Of a DNA stretch of 64,000 nucleotides, positions 1 to 8,217 are shown piece by piece. Every line of letters begins with the position of its first letter. Within the stretch, counting starts at the first letter, position 1. The DNA lies in assembly GCF_002407605.1 (NCBI RefSeq), contig NZ_NXGV01000001.1:2152001-2216000 (forward strand). Reading direction: 5' to 3'. The translations under genes were made by a program, and so were the position numbers. Below the pieces are notes generated by a model. The model saw nothing but the letters and a program-made list of their open reading frames with translations. It was not told where the DNA came from and searched no databases. This stretch comes from Marinobacter sp. ANT_B65 (GTDB lineage: Bacteria > Pseudomonadota > Gammaproteobacteria > Pseudomonadales > Oleiphilaceae).

Positions 1-2
1 AA

Positions 3-194
3 CTGAAGCGCCTGGACAAGGAGCTTGAGCGCCTGCAAAAGGAAATCGGACGCCTGGAAGGCAAGCTGAACAATGAGAAGTTTACTGCCAAAGCACCGGC
101 TGAGGTCGTCGCGAAGGAGCAGGAGAAGCTTGCAGAGGCTCAGGGCAACCTGAATCGGCTGAAGCTGCAGCGCGCAGATATTGAGGCCATGTAG
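3..194 (+). CDS. valS: Valine--tRNA ligase, C-terminal end (partial)
   Basis: Only the last 63 codons lie in the window; the gene starts upstream. The peptide is a charged, heptad-like helix ([20 protein letters not shown] near its start, [16 protein letters not shown] in the middle) that matches the C-terminal tRNA-binding coiled coil of bacterial valyl-tRNA synthetase. The motif F-x-x-K-A-P-x-x-V-V followed by a second helix is typical of that arm. The stop (tag) is 2 bases before the start of the panE-like gene, so the two are probably co-transcribed unless the hairpin at 263-285 terminates transcription. The catalytic part is not visible, so the name rests on the tail alone. Confidence 0.85.
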   Translation: MKRLDKELERLQKEIGRLEGKLNNEKFTAKAPAEVVAKEQEKLAEAQGNLNRLKLQRADIEAM

Positions 195-196
195 CT

Positions 197-1174
197 ATGG
201 CGTCTGCGGGTGAGCGCTCCGGGAGTGGCGGATTGATCGCCATTCTTGGAGCGGGTTCTTTGGGGCGGCTTTGGGCCGCCCTTTTGCCGTCTGCCCACTG
301 TGGCTTTTTGCCTCGGCTCTCTGGTGGTGAACTTCGGAGAAGCTTCAGCCTTCAGGAAACCCCTCCCGAAACACGCTGTGAATACATCCTTGTACGCTCT
401 GCTCCGCCCTTTGGTGAAGCCCGCATCCATGTTGATTTGCCTTGGTTCAGGTCAGCTGAGAATGTAAAGCTTCTTCTCGTAACCACCAAGGCTAGCGATA
501 CGCTTACTGCCCTGAATGACTGGTTGCCTCATATTCCGAACGACACCCCCGTTGTTTTGTTTCAGAACGGCTTAGGCAGTCAACATACAGTTGCTGAGCG
601 CTGGCCGGGCCGACCGATTTTAGCGGCCAGCACTACCGAAGGTGCAAACAGACCTTCCCCGGATGCTCTGGTTCATGCCGGAGCTGGTGATACCTGGGTA
701 GGAGCACTAACAGACTCCGCTACTTACTACACGGCAAGTATTGTCGAACAGTTGGCTGAGACCGGTTTGCGAATTCATGCTGAGGAGAACATCCTGCAGA
801 GACTTTGGCAGAAGCTGGTAGTGAATGCGGGGATCAATCCGTTTACAGCCCTGCTCGACTGCCCTAACGGAGACATTCTGGGCTTGCCTCTCTATCAGGA
901 GAACATTGACGGGCTTTGTTCAGAGATATCTGTTCTGCTTCAAGCAGAAACCTCTGAGGCTGTTGCGCCGGAGGTTCTTCGGGAACGAATCGAAACAGTA
1001 GCAAGAAATACCGCCAGCAATACGTCGTCCATGCGCGCGGATGTGATGGCAAGGCGCAAAACCGAGATTGATTTTATCAATGGCTATCTTGTGCAATGCG
1101 GAAAGCGCCACGGTGTTGCCACGCCGGTAAACCAAATGCTGACCGAACGAGTACAAACTCTGTACCGTTTTTAA
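197..1174 (+). CDS. panE: 2-dehydropantoate 2-reductase family protein (ketopantoate reductase-like)
   Basis: The 325-residue protein has the PanE/ApbA layout. An N-terminal Rossmann motif (ILGAGSLGRLWAALL, about residues 16-30) is followed by the conserved lysine in LLLVTTKASD. The C-terminal helical domain carries WQKLVVNAGINPFTAL, with the catalytic Lys and Asn, and TSSMRADVMARRKTEIDFING. The family reduces ketopantoate to pantoate with NADPH in pantothenate and CoA synthesis; related proteins use other 2-oxoacids. The ATG at 197 has a GAGG 10 bases upstream. A TTG at 233 with GGAG 7 bases upstream would start directly at the Rossmann strand and is a real alternative. Residues about 58-70 are encoded by a copy of the window's palindromic repeat interior (366-412), which is unusual. 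Confidence 0.85.
   Translation: MASAGERSGSGGLIAILGAGSLGRLWAALLPSAHCGFLPRLSGGELRRSFSLQETPPETRCEYILVRSAPPFGEARIHVDLPWFRSAENVKLLLVTTKASDTLTALNDWLPHIPNDTPVVLFQNGLGSQHTVAERWPGRPILAASTTEGANRPSPDALVHAGAGDTWVGALTDSATYYTASIVEQLAETGLRIHAEENILQRLWQKLVVNAGINPFTALLDCPNGDILGLPLYQENIDGLCSEISVLLQAETSEAVAPEVLRERIETVARNTASNTSSMRADVMARRKTEIDFINGYLVQCGKRHGVATPVNQMLTERVQTLYRF
263..285 (+). terminator. Terminator-like hairpin inside the start of panE
   Basis: A perfect 7-bp GC stem (gggcggc 263-269 with gccgccc 275-281) with a 5-base loop is followed directly by four T. It lies about 70 bases after the valS stop and within the first 30 codons of panE. It has the form of an intrinsic terminator, but its T tract is short, so it may be partial or may be a coding coincidence. 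Confidence 0.4.
366..412 (+). repeat. Palindromic-element interior, coding copy inside panE
   Basis: Bases 368-407 match the reverse complement of the interior of the element at 1807-1904 at 36 of 40 positions by eye. The shared part includes cgctgtgaatac, the TCCN mini-hairpin (TACA 383-386, loop TCCT, TGTA 391-394) and gctccgc. No long outer stem is visible here; only a weak 6-bp gcttca/tgaagc pair (342-347, 415-420) flanks it. It is read in frame as panE codons 58-70. Confidence 0.7.
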
Positions 1175-1210
1175 CGATTCCGCATCATCTCACCAATAAG
1201 GAGCACTTTC

Positions 1211-1768
1211 ATGGGCAATCGCCTTTCCAAGATATACACCCGTACCGGTGATGACGGTACTACCGGCCTGGCCGATGGAAACCGCCTGCCAAAGAGCGCC
1301 CCACGTGTTGAAGCAATGGGAATGACCGATGAGCTGAACTGCCACATTGGCCTGCTGATTGAAACTCTGGATAGCGACGATGACATGCTGGACTCTTTGC
1401 GTCGCATTCAGCATCACCTGTTTGATCTTGGCGGTGAATTTGCCATTCCTGGCAGTGAGGCAATCAACAATGATCACATCAGCTGGCTGGAAGATCTGCT
1501 GGATGAAATGAACGAGCCCTTGCCGCCGTTGAAAAACTTCATCCTGCCCGGCGGTAGCCCGGCCGCAGCTCAGTGCCATCTGGCCCGCGCAGTTTGCCGC
1601 CGTGCGGAGCGTGTAGTGGTTGCCCTCAGCCAGGAGGATTCAATAAACGTGTTGGCACGCCAGTATCTTAACCGTCTATCAGACCTGTTGTTTGTAGCTT
1701 CGAGGGTGTTAGCGCGCCGGGAAGGCGCTGAAGAGATTCTTTGGGATCAAAAAAAATCAGGAATGTAA
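1211..1768 (+). CDS. Corrinoid (cob(I)alamin) adenosyltransferase, PduO type
   Basis: The 185-residue protein starts with KIYTRTGDDGTTGLADG, the ATP-binding N-terminal motif of PduO-type ATP:cob(I)alamin adenosyltransferases. It continues with DELNCHIGLL and ends with the family's R-R-A-E-R and YLNRLSDLLFVASR motifs. These enzymes transfer the adenosyl group of ATP to reduced cobalamin to make coenzyme B12 in the cytoplasm. Length is normal for the family. The ATG has an AAGGAG Shine-Dalgarno 8 bases upstream. It lies 36 bases after panE on the same strand and faces the chemotaxis gene, with the palindromic element at 1807-1904 between them. No B12 biosynthesis genes are nearby, so it may serve salvage. 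Confidence 0.92.
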   Translation: MGNRLSKIYTRTGDDGTTGLADGNRLPKSAPRVEAMGMTDELNCHIGLLIETLDSDDDMLDSLRRIQHHLFDLGGEFAIPGSEAINNDHISWLEDLLDEMNEPLPPLKNFILPGGSPAAAQCHLARAVCRRAERVVVALSQEDSINVLARQYLNRLSDLLFVASRVLARREGAEEILWDQKKSGM

Positions 1769-1806
1769 CGGTCACGCTGAGCGTAACATTGCATTCACCA
1801 TAATCA

Positions 1807-1904
1807 GGCAAGGTGTGGCGCAGAGGCTCCGGAAACTGTGCGGAGCCAAGCGTACACGGACGTATTCACAGCGTGTTTCCCGAGCCTCTGCGCCACACCT
1901 TGCC
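1807..1904 (-). repeat. Palindromic element copy 1 (23-bp perfect stem, short form)
   Basis: Bases 1807-1829 and 1882-1904 are exact reverse complements (23 bp). After one mismatch, ggaaac and gtttcc add 6 more pairs. Read on the minus strand, the interior carries cgctgtgaatac, a TCCG-looped mini-hairpin (1853-1864), then cgcttggctccg. It lacks the second mini-hairpin found in copies 2 and 3. It lies between two convergent genes, where it could also act as a bidirectional terminator. Confidence 0.9.
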
Positions 1905-1918
1905 GTCTATCCAATAAT

Positions 1919-3949
1919 TCAGACTTTAAACGCCTCAACAAGCCTCTGCAGTGAAGCCGTCAGATCAGACATCTCCTGAGATGAAATCAGGGTTTCTTCA
2001 GCATTAGAGGCAGTCGATGCCCCCAGCTCGCCAATGTGTGCAACACTGGCATTGACGTCTTTCGACACCGCAGACTGCTCTTCCGCTGCCTGGGCAATCT
2101 GGTGACTCATATCCACAATCACCGAGATACCCTGAGCAATCCGGCTCAGTGCTTCGGTCACCTCTCCAGACTTTTCAACGGTTACCTGAGTCACATCGCG
2201 GCTGTTTGTCATGGCCGTTACAGCATCCTTCACGCCACTTTGAAGCTGTGAAATCATGCCTTCAATTTCCTCTGTAGATTTGTGCGTGCGCTGGGAAAGA
2301 GAGCGCACTTCATCAGCCACAACGGCGAAACCACGGCCATATTCGCCAGCACGAGCCGCTTCGATTGCCGCGTTCAGCGCCAGAAGATTGGTTTGCGCAG
2401 CTATGGCTTTGATTTCCACCAGAACCTGACTGATGCTGTCACTGTCGGCGCTAACCCGGCTGATCACATCCACTGCCCCGGATATCTCACTTGCCAGCCT
2501 GTTGATGGTCTCCACCGTATCCGAAACTACGTCGCGGCCAGTTTCTGTATCCTGTTCTGCAGCTGTGGCACTGTCTGCAACCCGGCGAGCACTTTCTGTC
2601 ACCTCGTTCACCGCTTCAACCATCTGATTCATGGCTTCATTGATCTGACCACTCTCCGCCATCTGGCGCGCCACCGCCTCACTGTTAGCTGCTGCGGTAT
2701 CCTTTACCTTCGCTGCCTGCTGATCAACCTCCGATGTCGTCTGTCCGACAGAACGTATCAGTTCGGCTATACGGTCCGTCATACTGTTGAATTCAACCGT
2801 CAGTTCACCGAGTTCATCGCGGTTATCCAGGGAAATCCGGGTAGTCATGTCGCCTGCAGCCACCTTGCGCGCAGCCTCACTGAAGCGGTTGATAGCAGTT
2901 CGGACCGACATGAAGAAGCCAATATAGAGATATACGACAATCAGAAGAACCGCGACAAGTGACACCATGATCAGACGACGCTGGCTTACTTCCTGCCCCA
3001 GGCGAGCATTAAGACTGGTTTCTATCACATCAAACACAGCTGTTTTCAACTCACTGTAGCTCTCCAGCTGTGCGGAAAGACGCGAATCATATTCCTGCCA
3101 GGAAAGTTCCAGCCGCATAGGTGTAATAATATTTACGTCCAGCAACTCACGGACGCCAAGAAGACTTTCTTCTACGTTCGGGAGGGCATCGCCTGCCCGG
3201 GACGCCAGTGCAGGAGAAACGTCTGCAGCAAGTGCCAGAGCTGGTAAAAGCAGCGAACTGCGATTGGTAAGACCATCATAGATTTCGTTGAGTGTTTCAC
3301 TGAGAGCATAGCCTAGCTGCCCTTCGACCAATGCATAGGAGCCGTAGGAACGCGCCTGCCCGATGACACTTCGGGCGTCAGGAAGGGTTTCACGAATCAG
3401 CCCCAGAACCACCTGATTTTCCCTCGATGTCCCCTGGCCCAGCCCGGACGTCTCGATGGTTGCGGGAAGGAGCGCCAGTGCTTTCTGGACAAACTCCTGG
3501 TAGTACTTGAACTGCGGATCGAAATTGCCCTGGTAGTGATCATCTGCGCGGAGAGTCTGCCAGTCAGCCTGCAGGGCTTCGACCTGTTCAGCCCATGCTC
3601 CAGATGCATCAAAAGAGCGCGCCTCCAATATCAGCCTTTCCAGAACAGAAGTAATCTCTTCGGCAGCTTTATCTGAGCGGGCCCTGATAGCTTCGTTGTT
3701 TTTTGTCACCGCCGGCGCCCGGTAATCCCGGTAGTCCATTGAGACATCTACAAGATGGTCTATCCGGCGCAATTGCTCCAGGCCCGACACGCCGCGCGTC
3801 ACGGCTTCAACAGAACGGTTGAGCTCGGTCATCACAAGCCAGGACAGCCCGCCAATCGGCAAGAGAAACAGAATACTGATAAGACTGAACTTATACAGCA
3901 TCGGCAACCGGTTCATCAGTGCTACTGCAGGAGAAATGAATTGGTTCAC
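1919..3949 (-). CDS. Methyl-accepting chemotaxis protein
   Basis: A 676-residue membrane receptor. TM1 lies at about residues 20-41 ([18 protein letters not shown]) and is followed by a periplasmic sensing region of about 280 residues, then TM2 (about 327-347, [18 protein letters not shown]). A HAMP domain (about 348-402) and a long cytoplasmic signalling coiled coil follow. The hairpin tip [20 protein letters not shown] with [18 protein letters not shown] binds CheA/CheW. The periplasmic region resembles no ligand domain I can name. The start is a GTG with a GAGAGGG-like Shine-Dalgarno; an ATG 33 bases later lacks one. No che genes are adjacent, so it is an orphan receptor with unknown ligand. 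Confidence 0.93.
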   Translation of the reverse strand: MNQFISPAVALMNRLPMLYKFSLISILFLLPIGGLSWLVMTELNRSVEAVTRGVSGLEQLRRIDHLVDVSMDYRDYRAPAVTKNNEAIRARSDKAAEEITSVLERLILEARSFDASGAWAEQVEALQADWQTLRADDHYQGNFDPQFKYYQEFVQKALALLPATIETSGLGQGTSRENQVVLGLIRETLPDARSVIGQARSYGSYALVEGQLGYALSETLNEIYDGLTNRSSLLLPALALAADVSPALASRAGDALPNVEESLLGVRELLDVNIITPMRLELSWQEYDSRLSAQLESYSELKTAVFDVIETSLNARLGQEVSQRRLIMVSLVAVLLIVVYLYIGFFMSVRTAINRFSEAARKVAAGDMTTRISLDNRDELGELTVEFNSMTDRIAELIRSVGQTTSEVDQQAAKVKDTAAANSEAVARQMAESGQINEAMNQMVEAVNEVTESARRVADSATAAEQDTETGRDVVSDTVETINRLASEISGAVDVISRVSADSDSISQVLVEIKAIAAQTNLLALNAAIEAARAGEYGRGFAVVADEVRSLSQRTHKSTEEIEGMISQLQSGVKDAVTAMTNSRDVTQVTVEKSGEVTEALSRIAQGISVIVDMSHQIAQAAEEQSAVSKDVNASVAHIGELGASTASNAEETLISSQEMSDLTASLQRLVEAFKV

Positions 3950-4047
3950 ATCGGCCCTCTCTCTGAAACCTGAACGGCTGGACTCTTTTTATTTTTTATC
4001 GCCCTGCCGCCTGAAAACTTGAGTGCAGCCTTTCGTTTCGGAACTCT

Positions 4048-4935
4048 TCAGACAACCCCGGCAATAACCATTAACGCCAGTGCGCAGATCCAGACCAGCA
4101 TACTCCTGTTCAGCAGATCCCTTACTGCATTCAGGCTACGGCCGCCGAAACCAGCCCATTCATCAAGGTGAACCCGGGAAAACCTGGCAGGATCAAGCGC
4201 GTACCCGGTTAAAGACCCATTGGCCGCGATCATGAGTACTTCTGAGGTGTTTTTAGTCGTTTCGGCAATGGCTTGTCTGGCTTCTGCCAGCCAGCCTGAA
4301 AGGTCACCTGCAATTCCGAATGTTAAGGCGAGCAGCCTTGCGGGGATCCAGCTCACCCATTCACAGGCTTTAAGATACCTGGGTCTCGCGGCTGCCTGTG
4401 GCCACTGTTCGGACAGAGCCACAAGCCCCCGCACGAAAATTGCCACGCCGATTCCGCCCACGACATACCAGAATGCAACAAGGAAAAAACGCTCAAAGGC
4501 CGCCATCATAAGAGCCCGGGACAGTGAAAGGTGCATAACCTCCGGTGAAGCTGCAGCTCCACGCTCCGCTGCAGGCAGGCGCTTCTGGATATGGTGCCAG
4601 GCCGCCTGCATGTCGCCCCTCTGCCAGGCATCTGCATAGGACTCAACCGACTGCCGCCAGCCTGGCATCCCCATCATCAGTACAAGAACAAAAATTTCAA
4701 GTGGATACGCAGTAATCCGCCAGCCGTACATCGATAGAATATACACACACACAGCCGCCAGAATTGCGGGCAACGCCACCAGAAACAGACCAACTGAAAT
4801 ACCTGATTCAGAGCCGGCTTTAACTTTACTGCCCCTGCGAAACCAGCGCCGCCAGAGTGCGTCGCTGGAAATGGCATTGAGGCTATCAAGCCTTCTCCGC
4901 ACAAGGTAGGCAATCAGAAACACCACCAGAATCAT
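4048..4935 (-). CDS. ampE: AmpE-like inner-membrane protein
   Basis: The 295-residue protein begins MILVVFLIAYLVRRRLD and has about four hydrophobic segments, including LFLVALPAILAAVCVYIL, FLVAFWYVVGGIGVAIFV and the C-terminal MLVWICALALMVIAGVV. This matches AmpE, a cobalamin-synthase-like membrane protein encoded with AmpD in gammaproteobacteria and linked to beta-lactamase regulation. Its biochemical role is not settled. The ATG follows the ampD stop with no gap (taa then atg), so translation is very likely coupled. Confidence 0.85.
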   Translation of the reverse strand: MILVVFLIAYLVRRRLDSLNAISSDALWRRWFRRGSKVKAGSESGISVGLFLVALPAILAAVCVYILSMYGWRITAYPLEIFVLVLMMGMPGWRQSVESYADAWQRGDMQAAWHHIQKRLPAAERGAAASPEVMHLSLSRALMMAAFERFFLVAFWYVVGGIGVAIFVRGLVALSEQWPQAAARPRYLKACEWVSWIPARLLALTFGIAGDLSGWLAEARQAIAETTKNTSEVLMIAANGSLTGYALDPARFSRVHLDEWAGFGGRSLNAVRDLLNRSMLVWICALALMVIAGVV

Positions 4936-5610
4936 TTACACAGCTCCCTTTTGGGCCAGATGAGTCAGTTTTTTACGGTATATGTCTGACTGAGCGGCCT
5001 GCAGAGAAACCCGGAAGTCACGCCAGTCAAATGCCGGCCCGGGATCGGTCTTTCGGCCAGGGGCAATATCGCAGTGCCCGGTAATACGGTCATTGGTAAT
5101 GTCCGGCCAGGCGGAGCTGATCACTGCCGACAATTCAGCCAGTGAACGATACTGCTCTGCTGTATAGGGAATATCATCCGCCCCTTCAAGCTCGATTCCG
5201 ATAGAAAAGTCATTGCACTCATCAACACCCTGAAAGCTGGAACGTCCGGCATGCCAGGCTCTGTCCAACAGGCTGACAAACTGCACCTTCGCCCCATCCC
5301 TTCTGATCAGGACATGAGCCGAAACACGCATATCGGCAATGGTTGAGAAGTACGGATGTTCAGCAGGGTTCAGACTGTTCGTAAAAAAATCTTCAATATA
5401 AGGCCCGCCAAACCGGCCAGGAGGAAGACTGATGCTATGAACGACAAGAAGACTGATAACCGCGCCCTCGGGACGAAGGCCGTAGTTCGGTGAGAAGCAC
5501 CAACGGGCAGATGCAAGGCGCCCGGTTTGACGGAGGACCTTTATGTCTTCGCCGTAAACGACGATGCCAGACTGCTCAGCGGCTGAATGATCAGGGGTTG
5601 AAAGAGGCAA
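4936..5610 (-). CDS. ampD: 1,6-anhydro-N-acetylmuramyl-L-alanine amidase AmpD
   Basis: This zinc amidase of the N-acetylmuramoyl-L-alanine amidase 2 family cleaves the peptide from anhydro-muropeptides in the cytoplasm during cell-wall recycling. Expected residues are present: H58 in LLVVHSIS, E140 in IGIELEG, and H179 and D189 in GHCDIAPGRKTDPGPAFDW. The core aligns closely with enterobacterial AmpD, with about 24 extra N-terminal residues. No ATG or GTG occurs in frame before the core; the only usual start is a TTG at 5610 with a weak ribosome site. An out-of-frame ATG lies 11 bases upstream. The start is therefore uncertain, but the catalytic core is intact. ampE follows directly. Confidence 0.92.
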   Translation of the reverse strand: MPLSTPDHSAAEQSGIVVYGEDIKVLRQTGRLASARWCFSPNYGLRPEGAVISLLVVHSISLPPGRFGGPYIEDFFTNSLNPAEHPYFSTIADMRVSAHVLIRRDGAKVQFVSLLDRAWHAGRSSFQGVDECNDFSIGIELEGADDIPYTAEQYRSLAELSAVISSAWPDITNDRITGHCDIAPGRKTDPGPAFDWRDFRVSLQAAQSDIYRKKLTHLAQKGAV

Positions 5611-5682
5611 GATGAATCCATAATTGTCAGAGCATTACTTTGTGCTTTGATTGAATCACAAAGCAAGGCCTGTTGCCACGGA

Positions 5683-7992
5683 TCAATCTGTACGGCTACT
5701 CCGCAGGTTATCAATGATAGATTCCAGGGCCCTGTCGAAAATAAGGCCATCATCAAGCATGGCTACGGCCCCGCTTGCCATAGCGGCAGCCAGTTCCTGA
5801 CGACGGTACTCGGCAACCTTCGCACCACTGCGATTGACAAAGATATACTTCCCAGTAGCTCTTATAACCGCCGCAAGCTTGCAGCGGAATTTGTTTTCCT
5901 CACGGGTAAGTTCAACCCAGGCACCAACACGAAGTCTGTCTGCCCGGTCCAGCCACAGCTCGGAAACCGGCTCTGCATCTTCAGGTGCGGGAGTTTCAAT
6001 GACAGGACTGGAAAGCACCGGAGGCTCAATCCCGGCGTCGTTTGACTCAGACGCCGAAGCCTCTGGCTCCGGCCGTTTTTCGGGCTGAGCTCTCATTTCG
6101 GCCAGGGGTGCGTCTTCGGCTGCCGGAGGTGATGACCGGCGGCGCGACGCTGTCGCAAGGCGCTGCAGCACATCAACGTGCGCCAGCTCAAGATCCCGAA
6201 TCGCTGTATCAGTTGCGAACGGATCCCAGGAAATTTCCTGAAGGGCCACACGAAAATCGTCGACAATCGCAGGAATAGCTCTGAGAAGGTCGCTTCGGGT
6301 TGAGTCGTCAACCGGCTGAGGATCAACACTCCAGACGATGTGGCCAGTCAGTTCGCTGGCATCGGCCCAGCGCGCACCATCCTCACCTTCACGCAATACA
6401 ACCCACTGAAGATATTTCACCCACGCTTCGTTCAGCATCACGAAAACAGATTCCGGGATATCCCTGCCAGACGTGAGGTCGTTCACCAGCGACTCTGCAA
6501 CCTGACATGCACGTTCCTGCCGGGCCCTTCCCTCTTCAGCATCCCGCAGGCGCTGCTCTACCAGCTCCCTACGCCGGCGATCAAGGTCAGTAAAATGACT
6601 GAAGTCTTTCAGAAGCTCATCAAAAATCGACGCGTTATCTGTAAATTCGGTCAGTACCCGACTCACGACCGATTGAATTTTTTCATGCAGCGGGTCACGT
6701 TGACCAGCTCGCTTCTCACTCCAGCCAATGGCAGAGAGAGCCAGCTCATTCAGTAGCTTGCGGACAGGGTGACCACCCCGGTTAAAAAAGTTCTTGTCGC
6801 TCAATGCAACTTTCAAGACAGGTATCTGCAACCGGCCAATCAGGGCTTTCATTACCGGATGGAGCTGGCGATCCTCCAGAATAAAATCGAAGAGCATGGA
6901 TACCAGGTTGATAACATCACTATCCACCTGGCCAATATTGGTTTTCTGGCCATCAGCCGCCTGAAGAATAGACTGAAGTTGCTGATCAAGGGAGGGAACC
7001 TCTCCCTCATCCCAGTCGCCACAGGATGCCTGAGCCTCGCTGAGACGAGCCATCAGCCGGTCAGTATCGAGGTAGGATTCGCCTGAAGCATCAGATCCGG
7101 CCGTAGAATGAGAATTTCCTCTCTGGTGCAGGAGTGCACTCAGCTCAGAAAAAGTCGCATTGGAAATGCCGCCCTGGACCAGATCATGGTTCTGAAGCTT
7201 ATTCTGTTCGTTTGCATCTTCGCCAGCCCCATACCGACCCGGGCTGGGAGGCACAGGTGTTGAAGCAGTCAATTCAGCACGGGGATTACCAGCAGTACGG
7301 GCTTGCCCCCGTTTGGCATCGGGCAATATGCCCTCAGAAATCAGGGTGCGGTTCGCCTCCTGGTAAAAGTCACCAAGCGTGTCGCCCAGCAAGCGGTCAA
7401 ACAGCTTCAATACAACAAGTTTTGCGCGGATATCGATATCGAGATCCGCGCATGCGTCAGCGACCCCCCCACAGATCACTTCCGGGCTGAGCGGCATCTG
7501 GTTATCAGAAAGCTCAACTCCAGGCACAAGATGATTGACCCGCAACGACAAAAACTGAATCTGGCTCTGATAACGGTTACGAAGCTTGTTGATCAGATTA
7601 TCAATTGCAACCTGTTGTTCAAGGTCTGAATGCTCTACAAGACTTAACGAATCCTGATCAACCTCATCCAGGGCACCGCCAGACTGTCGCGGCTGGAACT
7701 TGCCAATATCGTTAAATGCCTGGCTGACGTACTGCAGGACTGAGACGGCCATTGCTTTGCGTCTTAGTCTTAGCTCACGCATAGCATCAAAATAAACCGT
7801 CTGATCCTTGTTGGAACCTGCACGGTCTGCAAGCTCAAACAGGGCGTCATCAGCACGTTCGAAAAAACGTCCGAGAACAGCTTTCAGAGACTGTCCCGAT
7901 GAATCACGCAGGCGAACGAGGGCCGGTGGCAGATCAAACCGCGAAAACGGTTTCTGACCAGAAAAACTGACAACCTTGTTATCCTGCTTCAT
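5683..7992 (-). CDS. DUF1631 domain-containing protein
   Basis: A 769-residue, mostly helical cytoplasmic protein without membrane segments. The N-terminal part (FERADDALFELADRA, then MRELRLRRKAMAVSVLQYVS) and the central part (MKALIGRLQIPVLKVALSD, FFNRGGHPVRKLLNELA) are signatures of the DUF1631 family of gammaproteobacteria. The C-terminal part contains a Pro/Glu/Ala-rich low-complexity linker followed by a small domain (RVGAWVELTREENKFRCKLAAVIRATGKYIFVNRSG) that resembles a PilZ-like barrel. That would suit cyclic-di-GMP signalling, but this is inference and the RxxxR motif is not clear. Function unknown. The ATG at 7992 is divergent from nadC. Confidence 0.85.
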   Translation of the reverse strand: MKQDNKVVSFSGQKPFSRFDLPPALVRLRDSSGQSLKAVLGRFFERADDALFELADRAGSNKDQTVYFDAMRELRLRRKAMAVSVLQYVSQAFNDIGKFQPRQSGGALDEVDQDSLSLVEHSDLEQQVAIDNLINKLRNRYQSQIQFLSLRVNHLVPGVELSDNQMPLSPEVICGGVADACADLDIDIRAKLVVLKLFDRLLGDTLGDFYQEANRTLISEGILPDAKRGQARTAGNPRAELTASTPVPPSPGRYGAGEDANEQNKLQNHDLVQGGISNATFSELSALLHQRGNSHSTAGSDASGESYLDTDRLMARLSEAQASCGDWDEGEVPSLDQQLQSILQAADGQKTNIGQVDSDVINLVSMLFDFILEDRQLHPVMKALIGRLQIPVLKVALSDKNFFNRGGHPVRKLLNELALSAIGWSEKRAGQRDPLHEKIQSVVSRVLTEFTDNASIFDELLKDFSHFTDLDRRRRELVEQRLRDAEEGRARQERACQVAESLVNDLTSGRDIPESVFVMLNEAWVKYLQWVVLREGEDGARWADASELTGHIVWSVDPQPVDDSTRSDLLRAIPAIVDDFRVALQEISWDPFATDTAIRDLELAHVDVLQRLATASRRRSSPPAAEDAPLAEMRAQPEKRPEPEASASESNDAGIEPPVLSSPVIETPAPEDAEPVSELWLDRADRLRVGAWVELTREENKFRCKLAAVIRATGKYIFVNRSGAKVAEYRRQELAAAMASGAVAMLDDGLIFDRALESIIDNLRSSRTD

Positions 7993-8076
7993 TGAACGAC
8001 TCCGAACCAGAGCGGATGAATCGACTGGCCATAGGTTTGAAACTATTCTTGATTACATATCATACGGGCTGATCAC

Positions 8077-8110
8077 GTCACCTTGTGTCAGAATTTGTCA
8101 CCTTTTGTGT
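8077..8110. promoter_or_regulatory. Tandem GTCACCTT-TGTGT repeats between DUF1631 and nadC
   Basis: gtcaccttgtgt (8077-8088) recurs as gtcaccttttgtgt (8097-8110), 20 bases apart start to start, which is about two helical turns. It lies in the 225-base divergent region 7993-8217. A further gtcaca follows at about 8123. It may be a two-site operator for either gene; no regulator is implied by the sequence alone. Confidence 0.35.
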
Positions 8111-8217
8111 AAACCGGACCTGGGTCACAATTCTTTCGACATTTGGCTAAATCCCTGGTGAACTATAGAATCGTGACCCCGAAGTATTTGGCCCCTGACA
8201 AAAGCGGATGCATCATC

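Noticed and set aside
1807..1904. Interpretation of the palindromic elements as integron attC sites
   Set aside because: attC sites conserve their outer ends and vary in the middle. These elements do the opposite, and no integrase gene or cassette array is present.
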